A stretch of 26,723 nucleotides of DNA, from the NCBI GenBank assembly GCA_003554445.1, contig PWGJ01000017.1, positions 1-26,723 on the forward strand, in the 5' to 3' direction. Every line of letters begins with the position of its first letter. Within the stretch, counting starts at the first letter, position 1. Under the pieces are notes generated by a model, which ran no database searches, was not told the DNA's origin, and worked only from the letters and a program-made list of their open reading frames with translations. The position numbers and the translations under genes are program-made. The DNA is from Candidatus Nealsoniibacteriota bacterium (lineage in GTDB: Bacteria; Patescibacteriota; Minisyncoccia; Minisyncoccales; PWPS01). Positions 9,213-15,567 of this stretch are shown one piece after another.

Positions 9213-9256
9213 GTTCGGAAGGAGGAACCGGGCAACCAGGAATGAGAACAATTTAA
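9213..9256 (+). promoter_or_regulatory. Strong Shine-Dalgarno-like sequence before a 4-codon mini-ORF
   Basis: GGAAGGAGG at 9217-9225 is a near-perfect ribosome-binding sequence. It is followed 16 bases later by ATG AGA ACA ATT TAA (9242-9256), and the real gene starts 10 bases downstream at 9267. The SD core could sit in the loop of a weak GTTC/GAAC stem (9213-9216 with 9225-9228). No gene start in the window has a comparable SD, so this may be a leader-peptide or translational-coupling signal for the 106-residue gene. It could also be chance. Confidence 0.3.
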
Positions 9257-9266
9257 AAAAATTAAA

Positions 9267-9587
9267 ATGAAACCGGAAAACAATAAAGAAAAAATAAAGG
9301 CTATCGTTGATAAATTCGGTCTTTATAATAAGAGAAAGAAAGAAGGTAATTTTTTACAAAAAGTTGTCGGAGAGCCTTCAGTAATACTTACCAGACTGCT
9401 TGTAAAATACAAGAATGAAAAACTAAGTGAAGAGGATATCTTGAATTATCTGGAAAAAAGATTGGAAATTTCAAGAGAAAAAGCTCAAAAATTAAAGGAA
9501 GAATTGGATCAAGAGATTTTTTCAAAAGAGACTGCTTCAGGTAAAAAAGAGGAAAAACAGGACAGGTACAGAGAAGCTATAGAATAA
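9267..9587 (+). CDS. Small charged helical protein, unknown function
   Basis: A 106-residue, highly charged protein (about a third Lys/Glu) predicted to be almost all helical with no membrane segment or signal peptide. Residues about 24-60 (EGNFLQKVVGEPSVILTRLLVKYKNEKLSEEDILNYLEKRLEI) look like a small folded helical unit, and the C-terminal 40 residues look like a charged coil. I do not recognise a family. It lies 58 bases after the VirB6-like gene on the same strand and just before a bidirectional terminator, so it is the last gene of the first secretion transcript. A cytoplasmic accessory role to VirB6 is possible but is only inferred from position. Confidence 0.6.
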   Translation: MKPENNKEKIKAIVDKFGLYNKRKKEGNFLQKVVGEPSVILTRLLVKYKNEKLSEEDILNYLEKRLEISREKAQKLKEELDQEIFSKETASGKKEEKQDRYREAIE

Positions 9588-9591
9588 AAAG

Positions 9592-9622
9592 AAAGCTGGC
9601 TATTAAGCCAGCTTTTTATATT
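9592..9622. terminator. Bidirectional intrinsic terminator between convergent genes
   Basis: AAAGCTGGCT (9592-9601) pairs with AGCCAGCTTT (9606-9615), a 10-base stem with loop ATTA. On the plus strand it is followed by a T-rich run; on the minus strand the A-rich upstream sequence also gives a U-tract. It lies between the stop of the 106-residue gene and the stop of the SPFH gene, whose stop codon it touches, so it would end both convergent transcripts. Confidence 0.85.
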
Positions 9623-10710
9623 TTTCTTGGATTGTCGGGGTCGGAACCTTTCAATATCAAGGTTCCCTTTTTTTTCTTTTTGTTTTTATCCTTCTTTTTA
9701 CTTTCTCCGCTTCCACCTCCGGAAGAAGCATTACCTTTCATCAAGGTTATCATTTCAATAATCGCTTTTTTCAAACTGCTCGGCTCGCCTTTCTTTTCGT
9801 TTCCGGAAACTCTGATATCGGTTACATCGGTTAATTCTCTTTCTCTGAAATTTCTGTAGAGAGAGCGCATCTCTCTTTGAAGTTCTGGATCTTGTTTTAT
9901 TATCTCCTTCGCCTTGCTGTAACTGACAGCGTTTGATACGGCAACCTGATGGATAAAATCACCGAGTCTTTCATGGAAGTTAGCCTTAGCTCTTTTTTCT
10001 GCCGCTTTGGCATTTTTCTCTTCAACTTCAATTTGAGCTTCGGCTTGGTGAATCTTTTTGTTAACCGCAGTCGTTTCACTATCGAAATCAAAATTATCGA
10101 AAGTAAAACTGTGAAACTCAAGATACTTTTCTTTTCCGAATTCCTTCTGAATGTCCTCTTGAATAATTTCTTTCATATTGTTGTTTTTTTTGCCCATATT
10201 TTGCAGTTCTTTCACTGTTATCGTATTTATGAAGCCGCGGATTATCGATTGCGCGGTTTCTCTGACTCTGTCTTCATAATCAACGTCTCCCTTGATAAGC
10301 TCAAGTCCGTCATTAATCGATAGCCAAACTTCAGCGCCGTGGATGGTTATTTTTCCACCCCCGGCCAAATCAAACCAGAGCTCTTCCTCAAAGAGGTCTA
10401 TTTTAAACTTTCTTCCCTCTTTGGGTAGCCTCTTTTTTTCGGCATCAAGTATCGGGATTAAAAAGACATATCCTCCTGATTTCTCTATTAGATTTCCTCC
10501 GCGATCGATTATAATAACTTCCAGTGCCGACACTCTCTTTACGTTTGTTTTTACAACGACAGTCGCTATCAAAACCAGCACACCGAATAAAATTAAAATC
10601 AAATTGCCAAAATAGACTCCCGCTGCAATACTTGAAATACCGATAACAAAACCTACAATGGGAGCAATAACCAAGATAAAAAACCTAAAATAATTCTTCA
10701 AAATAATCAA
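9616..10710 (-). CDS. SPFH/band-7 (stomatin/prohibitin-like) membrane protein
   Basis: A 364-residue protein. Two N-terminal membrane helices (about 8-28 and 33-53) are followed by a band-7-like region, from VSALEVIIIDRGGNLIEKSGGYVFLIPILDAEKKRLPKEGRKFKID to the WLSINDGLELIKGDVDYEDRVRETAQSIIRGFINTITVKEL segment, which matches the usual SPFH conserved helix. A coiled coil rich in Ala/Glu/Lys follows (about 225-265, KKIHQAEAQIEVEEKNAKAAEKRAKAN), as is normal for the family. The C-terminal tail is very Lys/Gly/Ser-rich (GGGSGESKKKDKNKKKKKG). SPFH proteins form membrane microdomain scaffolds or cages. It lies opposite to and inside the secretion locus with its own strong promoter, so it may be independently expressed. 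Any link to the secretion machine is inferred. Confidence 0.78.
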   Translation of the reverse strand: MIILKNYFRFFILVIAPIVGFVIGISSIAAGVYFGNLILILFGVLVLIATVVVKTNVKRVSALEVIIIDRGGNLIEKSGGYVFLIPILDAEKKRLPKEGRKFKIDLFEEELWFDLAGGGKITIHGAEVWLSINDGLELIKGDVDYEDRVRETAQSIIRGFINTITVKELQNMGKKNNNMKEIIQEDIQKEFGKEKYLEFHSFTFDNFDFDSETTAVNKKIHQAEAQIEVEEKNAKAAEKRAKANFHERLGDFIHQVAVSNAVSYSKAKEIIKQDPELQREMRSLYRNFRERELTDVTDIRVSGNEKKGEPSSLKKAIIEMITLMKGNASSGGGSGESKKKDKNKKKKKGTLILKGSDPDNPRKI

Positions 10711-10751
10711 CCCCTCTTCTATTTTTTTGTTAATGTTCTTCTTTTGACTAA

Positions 10752-10780
10752 TTTATATAATTTTTTATCACTTTTGTCAA
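10752..10780 (-). promoter_or_regulatory. Sigma70-type promoter of the SPFH gene
   Basis: On the minus strand TTGACA (10775-10780) and TATAAA (10752-10757) are separated by exactly 17 bases, close to consensus. The predicted transcript start lies about 35 bases before the ATG at 10710. Confidence 0.8.
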
Positions 10781-10804
10781 CCCTTTTATCTTGCCCATTT
10801 TTTA

Positions 10805-10813
10805 TGATAGAAT
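10805..10813 (+). promoter_or_regulatory. Extended -10 promoter for prgI-virB4
   Basis: TGATAGAAT (TGn plus TAGAAT) lies 22 bases before the prgI start, with no good -35 hexamer. It is divergent from the SPFH promoter and would give prgI-virB4 its own transcript, separate from the upstream secretion genes cut off by the terminator at 9592. Confidence 0.5.
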
Positions 10814-10834
10814 AATTACAACTTAATTTAGGTT

Positions 10835-11245
10835 ATGCGCTACAAGATACCAAGATATATAGATTATGAAGCCAGAATATTCGGTCCGGCCAGTTTTAAG
10901 CAGTTTCTCTTTCTTTTAGCCGGAATGATTACCGTCGGTTTTTTGTGGCTTCTCACCGACAGCCTATTTATATTTTTCTTTTTAACATTGATAGTTTCCG
11001 GAATCAGTCTGACACTCGCCTTCGGAAAGATAAATGGCCAACCGATAGTTACGATGATAGGAAAATTCATCGCTTTTAAAACGACCGGTAAAAAAACTTA
11101 TTTTTGGAAAAAGAAAGATCTCGCTCCCAAGCCGATCATGAGAAAAGAAGAGGAAGAAGAAGTTAAACCTGAAGGCAGAAGCTTGCCTACAAAACAAAAA
11201 AGAGGAAAGTTGGATAAGATGTCTAAAAAAATAGAAACTTCATAA
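10835..11245 (+). CDS. prgI: PrgI-family (VirB3-like) membrane protein
   Basis: A 136-residue protein. The N-terminus MRYKIPRYIDYEARIFGPASFKQFLFLLAG matches the PrgI family opening (a P-x-x-I/Y-x-x-E motif followed directly by a membrane helix). Two membrane helices (about 23-41 and 43-62) are followed by the family's GKINGQPIVTMIGKFIAFKTTGKKTYFWKK cytoplasmic segment. The Lys/Glu-rich C-terminus is probably disordered. PrgI is the Gram-positive-type counterpart of VirB3 and is nearly always encoded next to VirB4, as here: the next ORF starts 1 base after this stop. It would anchor the VirB4 ATPase to the inner-membrane complex. Confidence 0.85.
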   Translation: MRYKIPRYIDYEARIFGPASFKQFLFLLAGMITVGFLWLLTDSLFIFFFLTLIVSGISLTLAFGKINGQPIVTMIGKFIAFKTTGKKTYFWKKKDLAPKPIMRKEEEEEVKPEGRSLPTKQKRGKLDKMSKKIETS

Positions 11246-11246
11246 T

Positions 11247-11849
11247 ATGGCTCAAAACACGACACAAGAATTTTTAGAAATGGAACAGATAAGAGACGGG
11301 GTAATAGTTCTTGAAAATAGATCTTTGAGAGCAATTTTAATGGTCTCTTCACTTAATCTTGCTTTAAAATCAACTGAAGAACAGAAAGCGATAATAAATC
11401 AATTCCAATCGTTTTTGAATTCCTTGGATTTTACTTGTCAAATTATCGTCCAATCCAGGAAAGTTAACTTGACCGGCTATATAGATATGATAAGGGAGTG
11501 GGAAAGAAATCAAGAAAACGATCTTTTAAGACATCAGACCGAAAGCTATAGAAAATTCATTAAAAAATTTACAAAAGAAGAGTCAATTTTAACCAAAAGA
11601 TTTTTTGTAATTGTTCCTTATAACTTTTTTGAAACTCCGGGCGTTAAGCTAACGGAAGAAGCTTTTAAAAGATTAAAAAAACAGCTGACACAGAGAATGG
11701 AGTTTGTCGCTTTGGGATTAAGGCGTTGTGGCCTGCAGGCTGCCCCTCTGACCAGTTCGGAGCTTATAGAGCTGTTCTGGGTTCTCCATCATCCAAAAAA
11801 GGCTGAAACGGGCTATTATCCGGAATTTCCCGATGAATTGATAAATTAA
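11247..11849 (+). CDS. TraC/VirB4 N-terminal-domain protein (first half of a split VirB4)
   Basis: A 200-residue protein. The start MAQNTTQEFLEMEQIRDGVIVLENRSLRAILMVSSLNLALKS, then EEQKAIINQFQSFLNSLDFTCQIIVQSRKVNL, is the usual N-terminal domain of TraC/VirB4-type conjugation ATPases. It ends with SSELIELFWVLHHPKKAETG, a segment that normally precedes the linker to the ATPase domain. It contains no Walker motifs. It starts 1 base after prgI and stops 1 base before the ATPase ORF, which lies in a different frame with its own ATG. The pair therefore encodes what is one VirB4 chain elsewhere. Both halves look intact, which suggests a stable split and not a decayed gene. Confidence 0.75.
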   Translation: MAQNTTQEFLEMEQIRDGVIVLENRSLRAILMVSSLNLALKSTEEQKAIINQFQSFLNSLDFTCQIIVQSRKVNLTGYIDMIREWERNQENDLLRHQTESYRKFIKKFTKEESILTKRFFVIVPYNFFETPGVKLTEEAFKRLKKQLTQRMEFVALGLRRCGLQAAPLTSSELIELFWVLHHPKKAETGYYPEFPDELIN

Positions 11850-11850
11850 A

Positions 11851-13662
11851 ATGTTTGATGAAATAAAAGACAAAATAGATGAACTTTTAGGGCTTAAGAG
11901 TCGTGTGGATCCGACTGAAAGTCCTTCGACTTTAACCATAAAAGATATTATAGCTCCCTCTTATATAGAGGAGGAGCAAAATTATTTAAAATTCGGTGAA
12001 AAGCTATGTCGCTCTTTCTTTGTATTTTCTTATCCTCACTATCTGACCAGTGGCTGGTTGTCTCCCGTAGTTAATTTGGACGCTCAACTCGATGTATCCT
12101 TTTTTATTCATCCGGTCGATACCGGGGAGACTTTAAAAAGATTAAGAAAAAAATTGACCGAAGTTCAAGCTCAAATGACTGAAAATCAAGAAAAGGGCTT
12201 GGTCAGAGATCCGGTTTTGGAGACAGCTTACAAAGATCTTGAAGAATTGAGAGACAGGCTTCAATCGGCTGAAGAAAGAATGTTCAAGTTGGGTCTTTAC
12301 ATTACCATATATGGAGATAATGAAGACGACTTGGCCGATATAGAAAATAACCTCAGATCAATTCTGGAAGCTAAAGTCGTCTACATAAAACCGTCTCTCT
12401 TTCAACAAAAAGAAGGGTTTATAAGCACATCTCCTTATGGTCTGGACAAATTAAAAACTCACACGAGAATGAATACCAAACCTTTGTCCAGTATATTTCC
12501 TTTCATCTCTTCCGATCTGAGCTCCAACGAAGGTATTTTGTACGGAATAAATATGCATAATCGTTCACTGGTTTTATTCGATAGGTTCAGTTTGGAAAAT
12601 CCCAATCAAGTGGTTTTCGGTACTTCCGGATCCGGTAAGTCGTATCTGGTCAAACTACAAACAATCAGATCGTTGATGGCGGGAACCGATGTTATAATTA
12701 TCGATCCGGAAAATGAATATAAAACCTTGGCCGAGGAGGTCGGTGGTAAGTTTTACAATATATCGATAGGATCGGAAAGTCATATTAATCCGTTGGATAT
12801 ACCTCCTCCCGGAGAAAATGAGAGGACCGGAGACGCTATCAGAACTAATGTTATAAATTTGGTCGGGCTTTTAAGAATTATGCTCGGAGATCTTACTAAT
12901 GAAGAAGACGCCATGATAGATCAAGCTCTTCGAGAAACTTATGCGGCCAGAGATATAACTCCGGAAAGCGATCCCGCGACATGGGAAGAGAAAGTTCCTC
13001 TCCTTTCCGACTTGGAGCAAGTTTTGGAATCAATGAAGGGGACAAAGTCACTCCTGGTCAGATTAAGAAGATTCACAAGAGGTGCTTATGCCGAATTTTT
13101 CAATCAATATACCAATGTAACCACGGACAATAATTTAACCGTATTCGGAATCAGGGATCTCGAAGACGATCTTCGCCCAATGGCGATGTTTATCATAATG
13201 CGATTTATTTGGAAAGTAATTACCGGAAGCACCAAAAGGAGAGTGCTTGTAGTCGATGAAGCCTGGTGGATGATGCAAAATGAAGACGGAGCTTCCTTTC
13301 TCTTCGGCTTGGTAAAAAGATCCCGTAAATACGGTATGGGGGTAACCACTATAACTCAGGACGTGGCAGACTTTATGAAGTCGGAGTACGGTCAACCCAT
13401 AATAACCAATTCGGCTTTGAAATTTCTACTCAAACAGTCTCCTGCAGTAATAAATACTGTCCAAGACACATTTAATTTAACCGACCAAGAAAAACATGTT
13501 CTCTTGGAAGGAGAGGTCGGAGAAGGTATCTTTTTTGCAGGGAAAAAGCATGTTTCAATAAAAATACTGGCCTCCTATGCGGAAGACCAGATAATAACTT
13601 CCAGTCCGGAAGAGGTAAGAAAAATAAAAGAAGAAAAAAGGCGAAGAGAAAACGAATTTTAA
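11851..13662 (+). CDS. virB4: VirB4-like type IV secretion ATPase (ATPase half)
   Basis: A 603-residue protein. It continues the VirB4 fold from the preceding 200-residue ORF: residues 1-240 hold the pre-ATPase region (IIAPSYIEEEQNYLKFGEKLCRSFFVFSYP..., plus a coiled coil at about 95-145). The ATPase domain follows with Walker A GTSGSGKS at 257-264, DPENEY shortly after, and Walker B VLVVDEAWWMM with Asp469/Glu470. SRKYGMGVTTITQDVADFM is the typical VirB4/TraG-like sensor region. VirB4 powers substrate transfer or pilus assembly at the inner membrane. An in-frame stop at 11842-11844 rules out a longer start. Its stop codon shares the TTAA at 13659-13662 with the convergent khpB gene. A DNA-translocating role is possible, but no relaxase is seen in the window. 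Confidence 0.88.
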   Translation: MFDEIKDKIDELLGLKSRVDPTESPSTLTIKDIIAPSYIEEEQNYLKFGEKLCRSFFVFSYPHYLTSGWLSPVVNLDAQLDVSFFIHPVDTGETLKRLRKKLTEVQAQMTENQEKGLVRDPVLETAYKDLEELRDRLQSAEERMFKLGLYITIYGDNEDDLADIENNLRSILEAKVVYIKPSLFQQKEGFISTSPYGLDKLKTHTRMNTKPLSSIFPFISSDLSSNEGILYGINMHNRSLVLFDRFSLENPNQVVFGTSGSGKSYLVKLQTIRSLMAGTDVIIIDPENEYKTLAEEVGGKFYNISIGSESHINPLDIPPPGENERTGDAIRTNVINLVGLLRIMLGDLTNEEDAMIDQALRETYAARDITPESDPATWEEKVPLLSDLEQVLESMKGTKSLLVRLRRFTRGAYAEFFNQYTNVTTDNNLTVFGIRDLEDDLRPMAMFIIMRFIWKVITGSTKRRVLVVDEAWWMMQNEDGASFLFGLVKRSRKYGMGVTTITQDVADFMKSEYGQPIITNSALKFLLKQSPAVINTVQDTFNLTDQEKHVLLEGEVGEGIFFAGKKHVSIKILASYAEDQIITSSPEEVRKIKEEKRRRENEF

Positions 13663-14117
13663 GCCGGTTTTATTACAACCTGTCTTTCCGGCTCTTTCCC
13701 CACGCTTTCAGTTTTGACATCTTCTCTATCCTCCAATTCAATATGTATTATCCTTCTTTCAGCCGCCGGTAAGGCGGGCATTTTCTTTTCAACGCCGGTT
13801 AAAGAAACTTCATCGGCCGCCTCTCTCGCTTTCTGTTCCAGATAGTCTCTCTTCTTTTTTTTATAATCGTTGATATCCAGAGTAACATAAAATCTTTTCT
13901 CTATATTGTTTCTGAGAGCTAATCTGATTAATCTTTCGGTGCTTTTCAAAGTTTCTCCGTTTTCGCCTATCAGAACTTGAGGTTTGTCCATTTTCACATT
14001 TATTTCAACATTTCTTTCATCGTTTTTATTAACTTCGACACTTATCCCGGAATCTATTTTTTCAAAAAAATCAGTGGATATTTCTTCAATTTTTCTAATA
14101 TCTTTTTGCTCTAACAT
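13659..14117 (-). CDS. khpB: KhpB/Jag (SpoIIIJ-associated) RNA-binding protein
   Basis: A 152-residue protein with a KH domain at about 22-90, whose GxxG loop is IGENGETL (Gly51-Gly54), and an R3H domain at about 108-152: KKMPALPAAERRIIHIELEDREDVKTESVGKEPERQVVI, containing the R-x-x-x-H motif. Jag/KhpB is a small RNA-binding regulator linked to cell elongation and division in Firmicutes. The long linker and Jag-N domain found in Bacillus Jag are missing, so this is a short form. It follows yidC by 4 bases in the conserved rpmH-rnpA-yidC-jag order, which fixes the identification. Confidence 0.92.
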   Translation of the reverse strand: MLEQKDIRKIEEISTDFFEKIDSGISVEVNKNDERNVEINVKMDKPQVLIGENGETLKSTERLIRLALRNNIEKRFYVTLDINDYKKKKRDYLEQKAREAADEVSLTGVEKKMPALPAAERRIIHIELEDREDVKTESVGKEPERQVVIKPA

Positions 14118-14121
14118 AATT

Positions 14122-14814
14122 TTATTTTATTACTTTATGCTGAATTACGGAAAAAATAACGGTAATAATCCAATAAACTCCCACCGCAGAAGGTAAGCTG
14201 GAGAGAATAAATACCGTAAATATCGGTAAAATGAACTTCATCTGTTTTTTCATTATGGATCCGAATCCTTCATCTTTTCCCTTTTCGGAATCATCGGAAG
14301 TCGTAGGCATCGTTATTCTTACCTGGATAAATTGTCCTATTCCGGCTAAAACCGCTAAAATCATATTTGGTTCTCCCAGATCCAAAATTCCGAATGAAAG
14401 ATATTCCACCACTTCCGGATTATAAATAAAATTATAAAGATGAACCAGCTGATCAGCACCCAATCCTCTCCTGAATATCTGAAATAAAGCGATAATTACC
14501 GGAAATTGAATGATTAAAGGCAAAATCCCGGAAAAAGGACTGACTCCTTCCTTGCTGTAAAGCTCTAAAACCTTTTCCGCTTGTTTTTCCTTATCGTCTT
14601 CATATTTTTCCTGTAGCTCTTTTACTTTGGGCTGTAAACTTTTAAGAGCTTTTTGAGATTTCGTAGCTTTTGCGGAAACCGGATAGAGAAGACTTTTCAC
14701 TATCAGAGTTATCAAAACAACCGCTATTCCCAAATCTCCAAACGTATTGTAGAGAAAAATTAATAGGTTGAAAAGCGGTTGATAAAATACGACGTAAAAA
14801 AAGTTGCCGATCAT
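14122..14814 (-). CDS. yidC: YidC/Oxa1 membrane protein insertase
   Basis: A 230-residue short form without the large periplasmic domain of proteobacterial YidC. Five hydrophobic segments are visible. The first core helix (DLGIAVVLITLIVKSLLYPVS) carries Lys40 where the positively charged groove residue (usually Arg) is expected. It is followed by the cytoplasmic helical hairpin KATKSQKALKSLQPKVKELQEKY and by the family stretch SPFSGILPLIIQFPVIIALF. The last helices end with SSLPSAVGVYWIITVIFSVIQ, the normal YidC ending. It inserts proteins into the membrane alone or with SecYEG. Its ATG overlaps the rnpA stop (ATGA), indicating coupled translation. Confidence 0.95.
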   Translation of the reverse strand: MIGNFFYVVFYQPLFNLLIFLYNTFGDLGIAVVLITLIVKSLLYPVSAKATKSQKALKSLQPKVKELQEKYEDDKEKQAEKVLELYSKEGVSPFSGILPLIIQFPVIIALFQIFRRGLGADQLVHLYNFIYNPEVVEYLSFGILDLGEPNMILAVLAGIGQFIQVRITMPTTSDDSEKGKDEGFGSIMKKQMKFILPIFTVFILSSLPSAVGVYWIITVIFSVIQHKVIK

Positions 14815-15149
14815 TTTCTTAAAAGTTTAGCTTTCACTAAAAGATTTTTAATAATTTCTTCCGTTTCTTTTAAATTTTTGTCTTCAATCGGTTTTTTAGC
14901 AATAACTATAATCCCGGTTTCATTCTTGACATCATCAATTATCTCTCTAAAAGATTCTCTCAGTCTTCTTTTTATCTTATTTCTGGTAGCGGCTTTTTTA
15001 AAATTACTTACCGGTGCGACAAAAGCTATCTTTTTTTCTTCCAATGACTTGAATCTTATTTCTAAAAAACGATTACTGACGGATCTGCCCTTCTTGAAGA
15101 CTGAATTAAAATCACTTCTTTTTTTTAATCTGTATTCTTTTGAGAGCAT
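14811..15149 (-). CDS. rnpA: Ribonuclease P protein component
   Basis: A 112-residue basic protein. The start MLSKEYRLKKRSDFNSVFKKGRSVSNRFLEI and the central signature ATRNKIKRRLRES (residues about 54-66, equivalent to the conserved RNR motif) are diagnostic of RnpA, which binds the catalytic RNA of RNase P and helps mature tRNA 5' ends. FVAPVSNFKKAATRNKIKRRLRE corresponds to the usual V-x-K-K-x-x-x-A-V-x-R-N segment. It begins 3 bases after the rpmH stop and overlaps yidC by 4 bases, the standard origin-region arrangement. The length is normal. Confidence 0.95.
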   Translation of the reverse strand: MLSKEYRLKKRSDFNSVFKKGRSVSNRFLEIRFKSLEEKKIAFVAPVSNFKKAATRNKIKRRLRESFREIIDDVKNETGIIVIAKKPIEDKNLKETEEIIKNLLVKAKLLRK

Positions 15150-15152
15150 TAA

Positions 15153-15287
15153 TTATGCAGAAAGATTTTTTCTGCCTTTTTTTCTTCTCTTTTTAAGAAT
15201 TTTTTTTCCGGATTTCGATTTTTTTCTTTTCAAAAATCCATGCTTTCTCTTTCTCTTTTTTTTGGACGGTTTGTAAGTCTTGGACAT
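15153..15287 (-). CDS. rpmH: 50S ribosomal protein L34
   Basis: A 44-residue, extremely basic protein read on the minus strand. It begins MSKTYKPSKKKRKRKHGF, contains the LKRKKSKSGKKILKKRRKKG middle, and ends GRKNLSA then TAA. The TY-x-P-S start, the H-G-F and the G-R-K-x-L-S-A end are the conserved L34 signature. It is shorter than many gene callers' limits but certain from sequence and position: first gene of the rpmH-rnpA-yidC-khpB operon, divergent from dnaA across the origin. Confidence 0.97.
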   Translation of the reverse strand: MSKTYKPSKKKRKRKHGFLKRKKSKSGKKILKKRRKKGRKNLSA

Positions 15288-15320
15288 CGAATCATCAATT
15301 AAGGATTAATACTATTCCAA

Positions 15321-15349
15321 ATTTTAATTGAAAAAACCTTAAAAGTCAA
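15321..15349 (-). promoter_or_regulatory. rpmH operon promoter
   Basis: On the minus strand TTGACT (15344-15349) and TAAAAT (15321-15326) are separated by 17 bases. The predicted start is about 27 bases before the rpmH ATG. It would drive rpmH, rnpA, yidC and khpB. Confidence 0.75.
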
Positions 15350-15377
15350 AAAAATCAATATTTAATTCTTAATAATC

Positions 15378-15549
15378 TGTGGAAAACTATTTGGAAAAAA
15401 TAAGAATACAAGATAAATTTTAGATTTAAAATATTTGATTCAAAATTTTTTATTTATCTGTTTTAACTTCTTTTAAACAACTTTTCCACAGTCTTTTCCA
15501 CTATTTTATAGTTTTCCTCAATTTTCATTTATGTTATAATTTTTCCACA
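15378..15549. other. oriC: Candidate replication origin (oriC) with DnaA boxes upstream of dnaA
   Basis: Four DnaA-box-like 9-mers lie in the rpmH-dnaA gap: TTTTCCACA at 15482-15490 and 15541-15549 on the plus strand, the same 9-mer on the minus strand at 15378-15386, and TTTTCCACT at 15494-15502. Each TTTTCCACA differs by one base from the E. coli consensus TTATCCACA. The sequence between the minus-strand box and the first plus-strand box (about 15389-15480) is almost pure A/T and could unwind. The box set plus the rpmH/dnaA location is the classic bacterial origin context. That this region fires is inferred. Confidence 0.7.
15532..15540 (+). promoter_or_regulatory. dnaA promoter (extended -10) abutting a DnaA box
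   Basis: TGTTATAAT is an extended -10 (TG-n-TATAAT) 27 bases before the dnaA ATG. The DnaA box at 15541-15549 starts at the next base and would cover the transcript start, a layout that fits repression of dnaA by its own product. Confidence 0.65.
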
Positions 15550-15567
15550 ATTAATTAAGAACTAAAG

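Noticed and set aside
11840..11852. Frameshift or sequencing error splitting VirB4
   Set aside because: Not adopted as the main view: both halves have complete starts and stops, and the junction lies at a domain border. Raw reads would decide.
13662..13693. AGCCGG/CCGGCT hairpin as a terminator for virB4
   Set aside because: Only a 6-base stem with a 20-base loop and no proper T-run; it lies inside khpB coding sequence.
14779..15276. 165-codon Phe/Leu-rich plus-strand ORF
   Set aside because: It is antisense to the Lys-rich yidC, rnpA and rpmH genes, which are certain; its composition is simply the complement of Lys codons.
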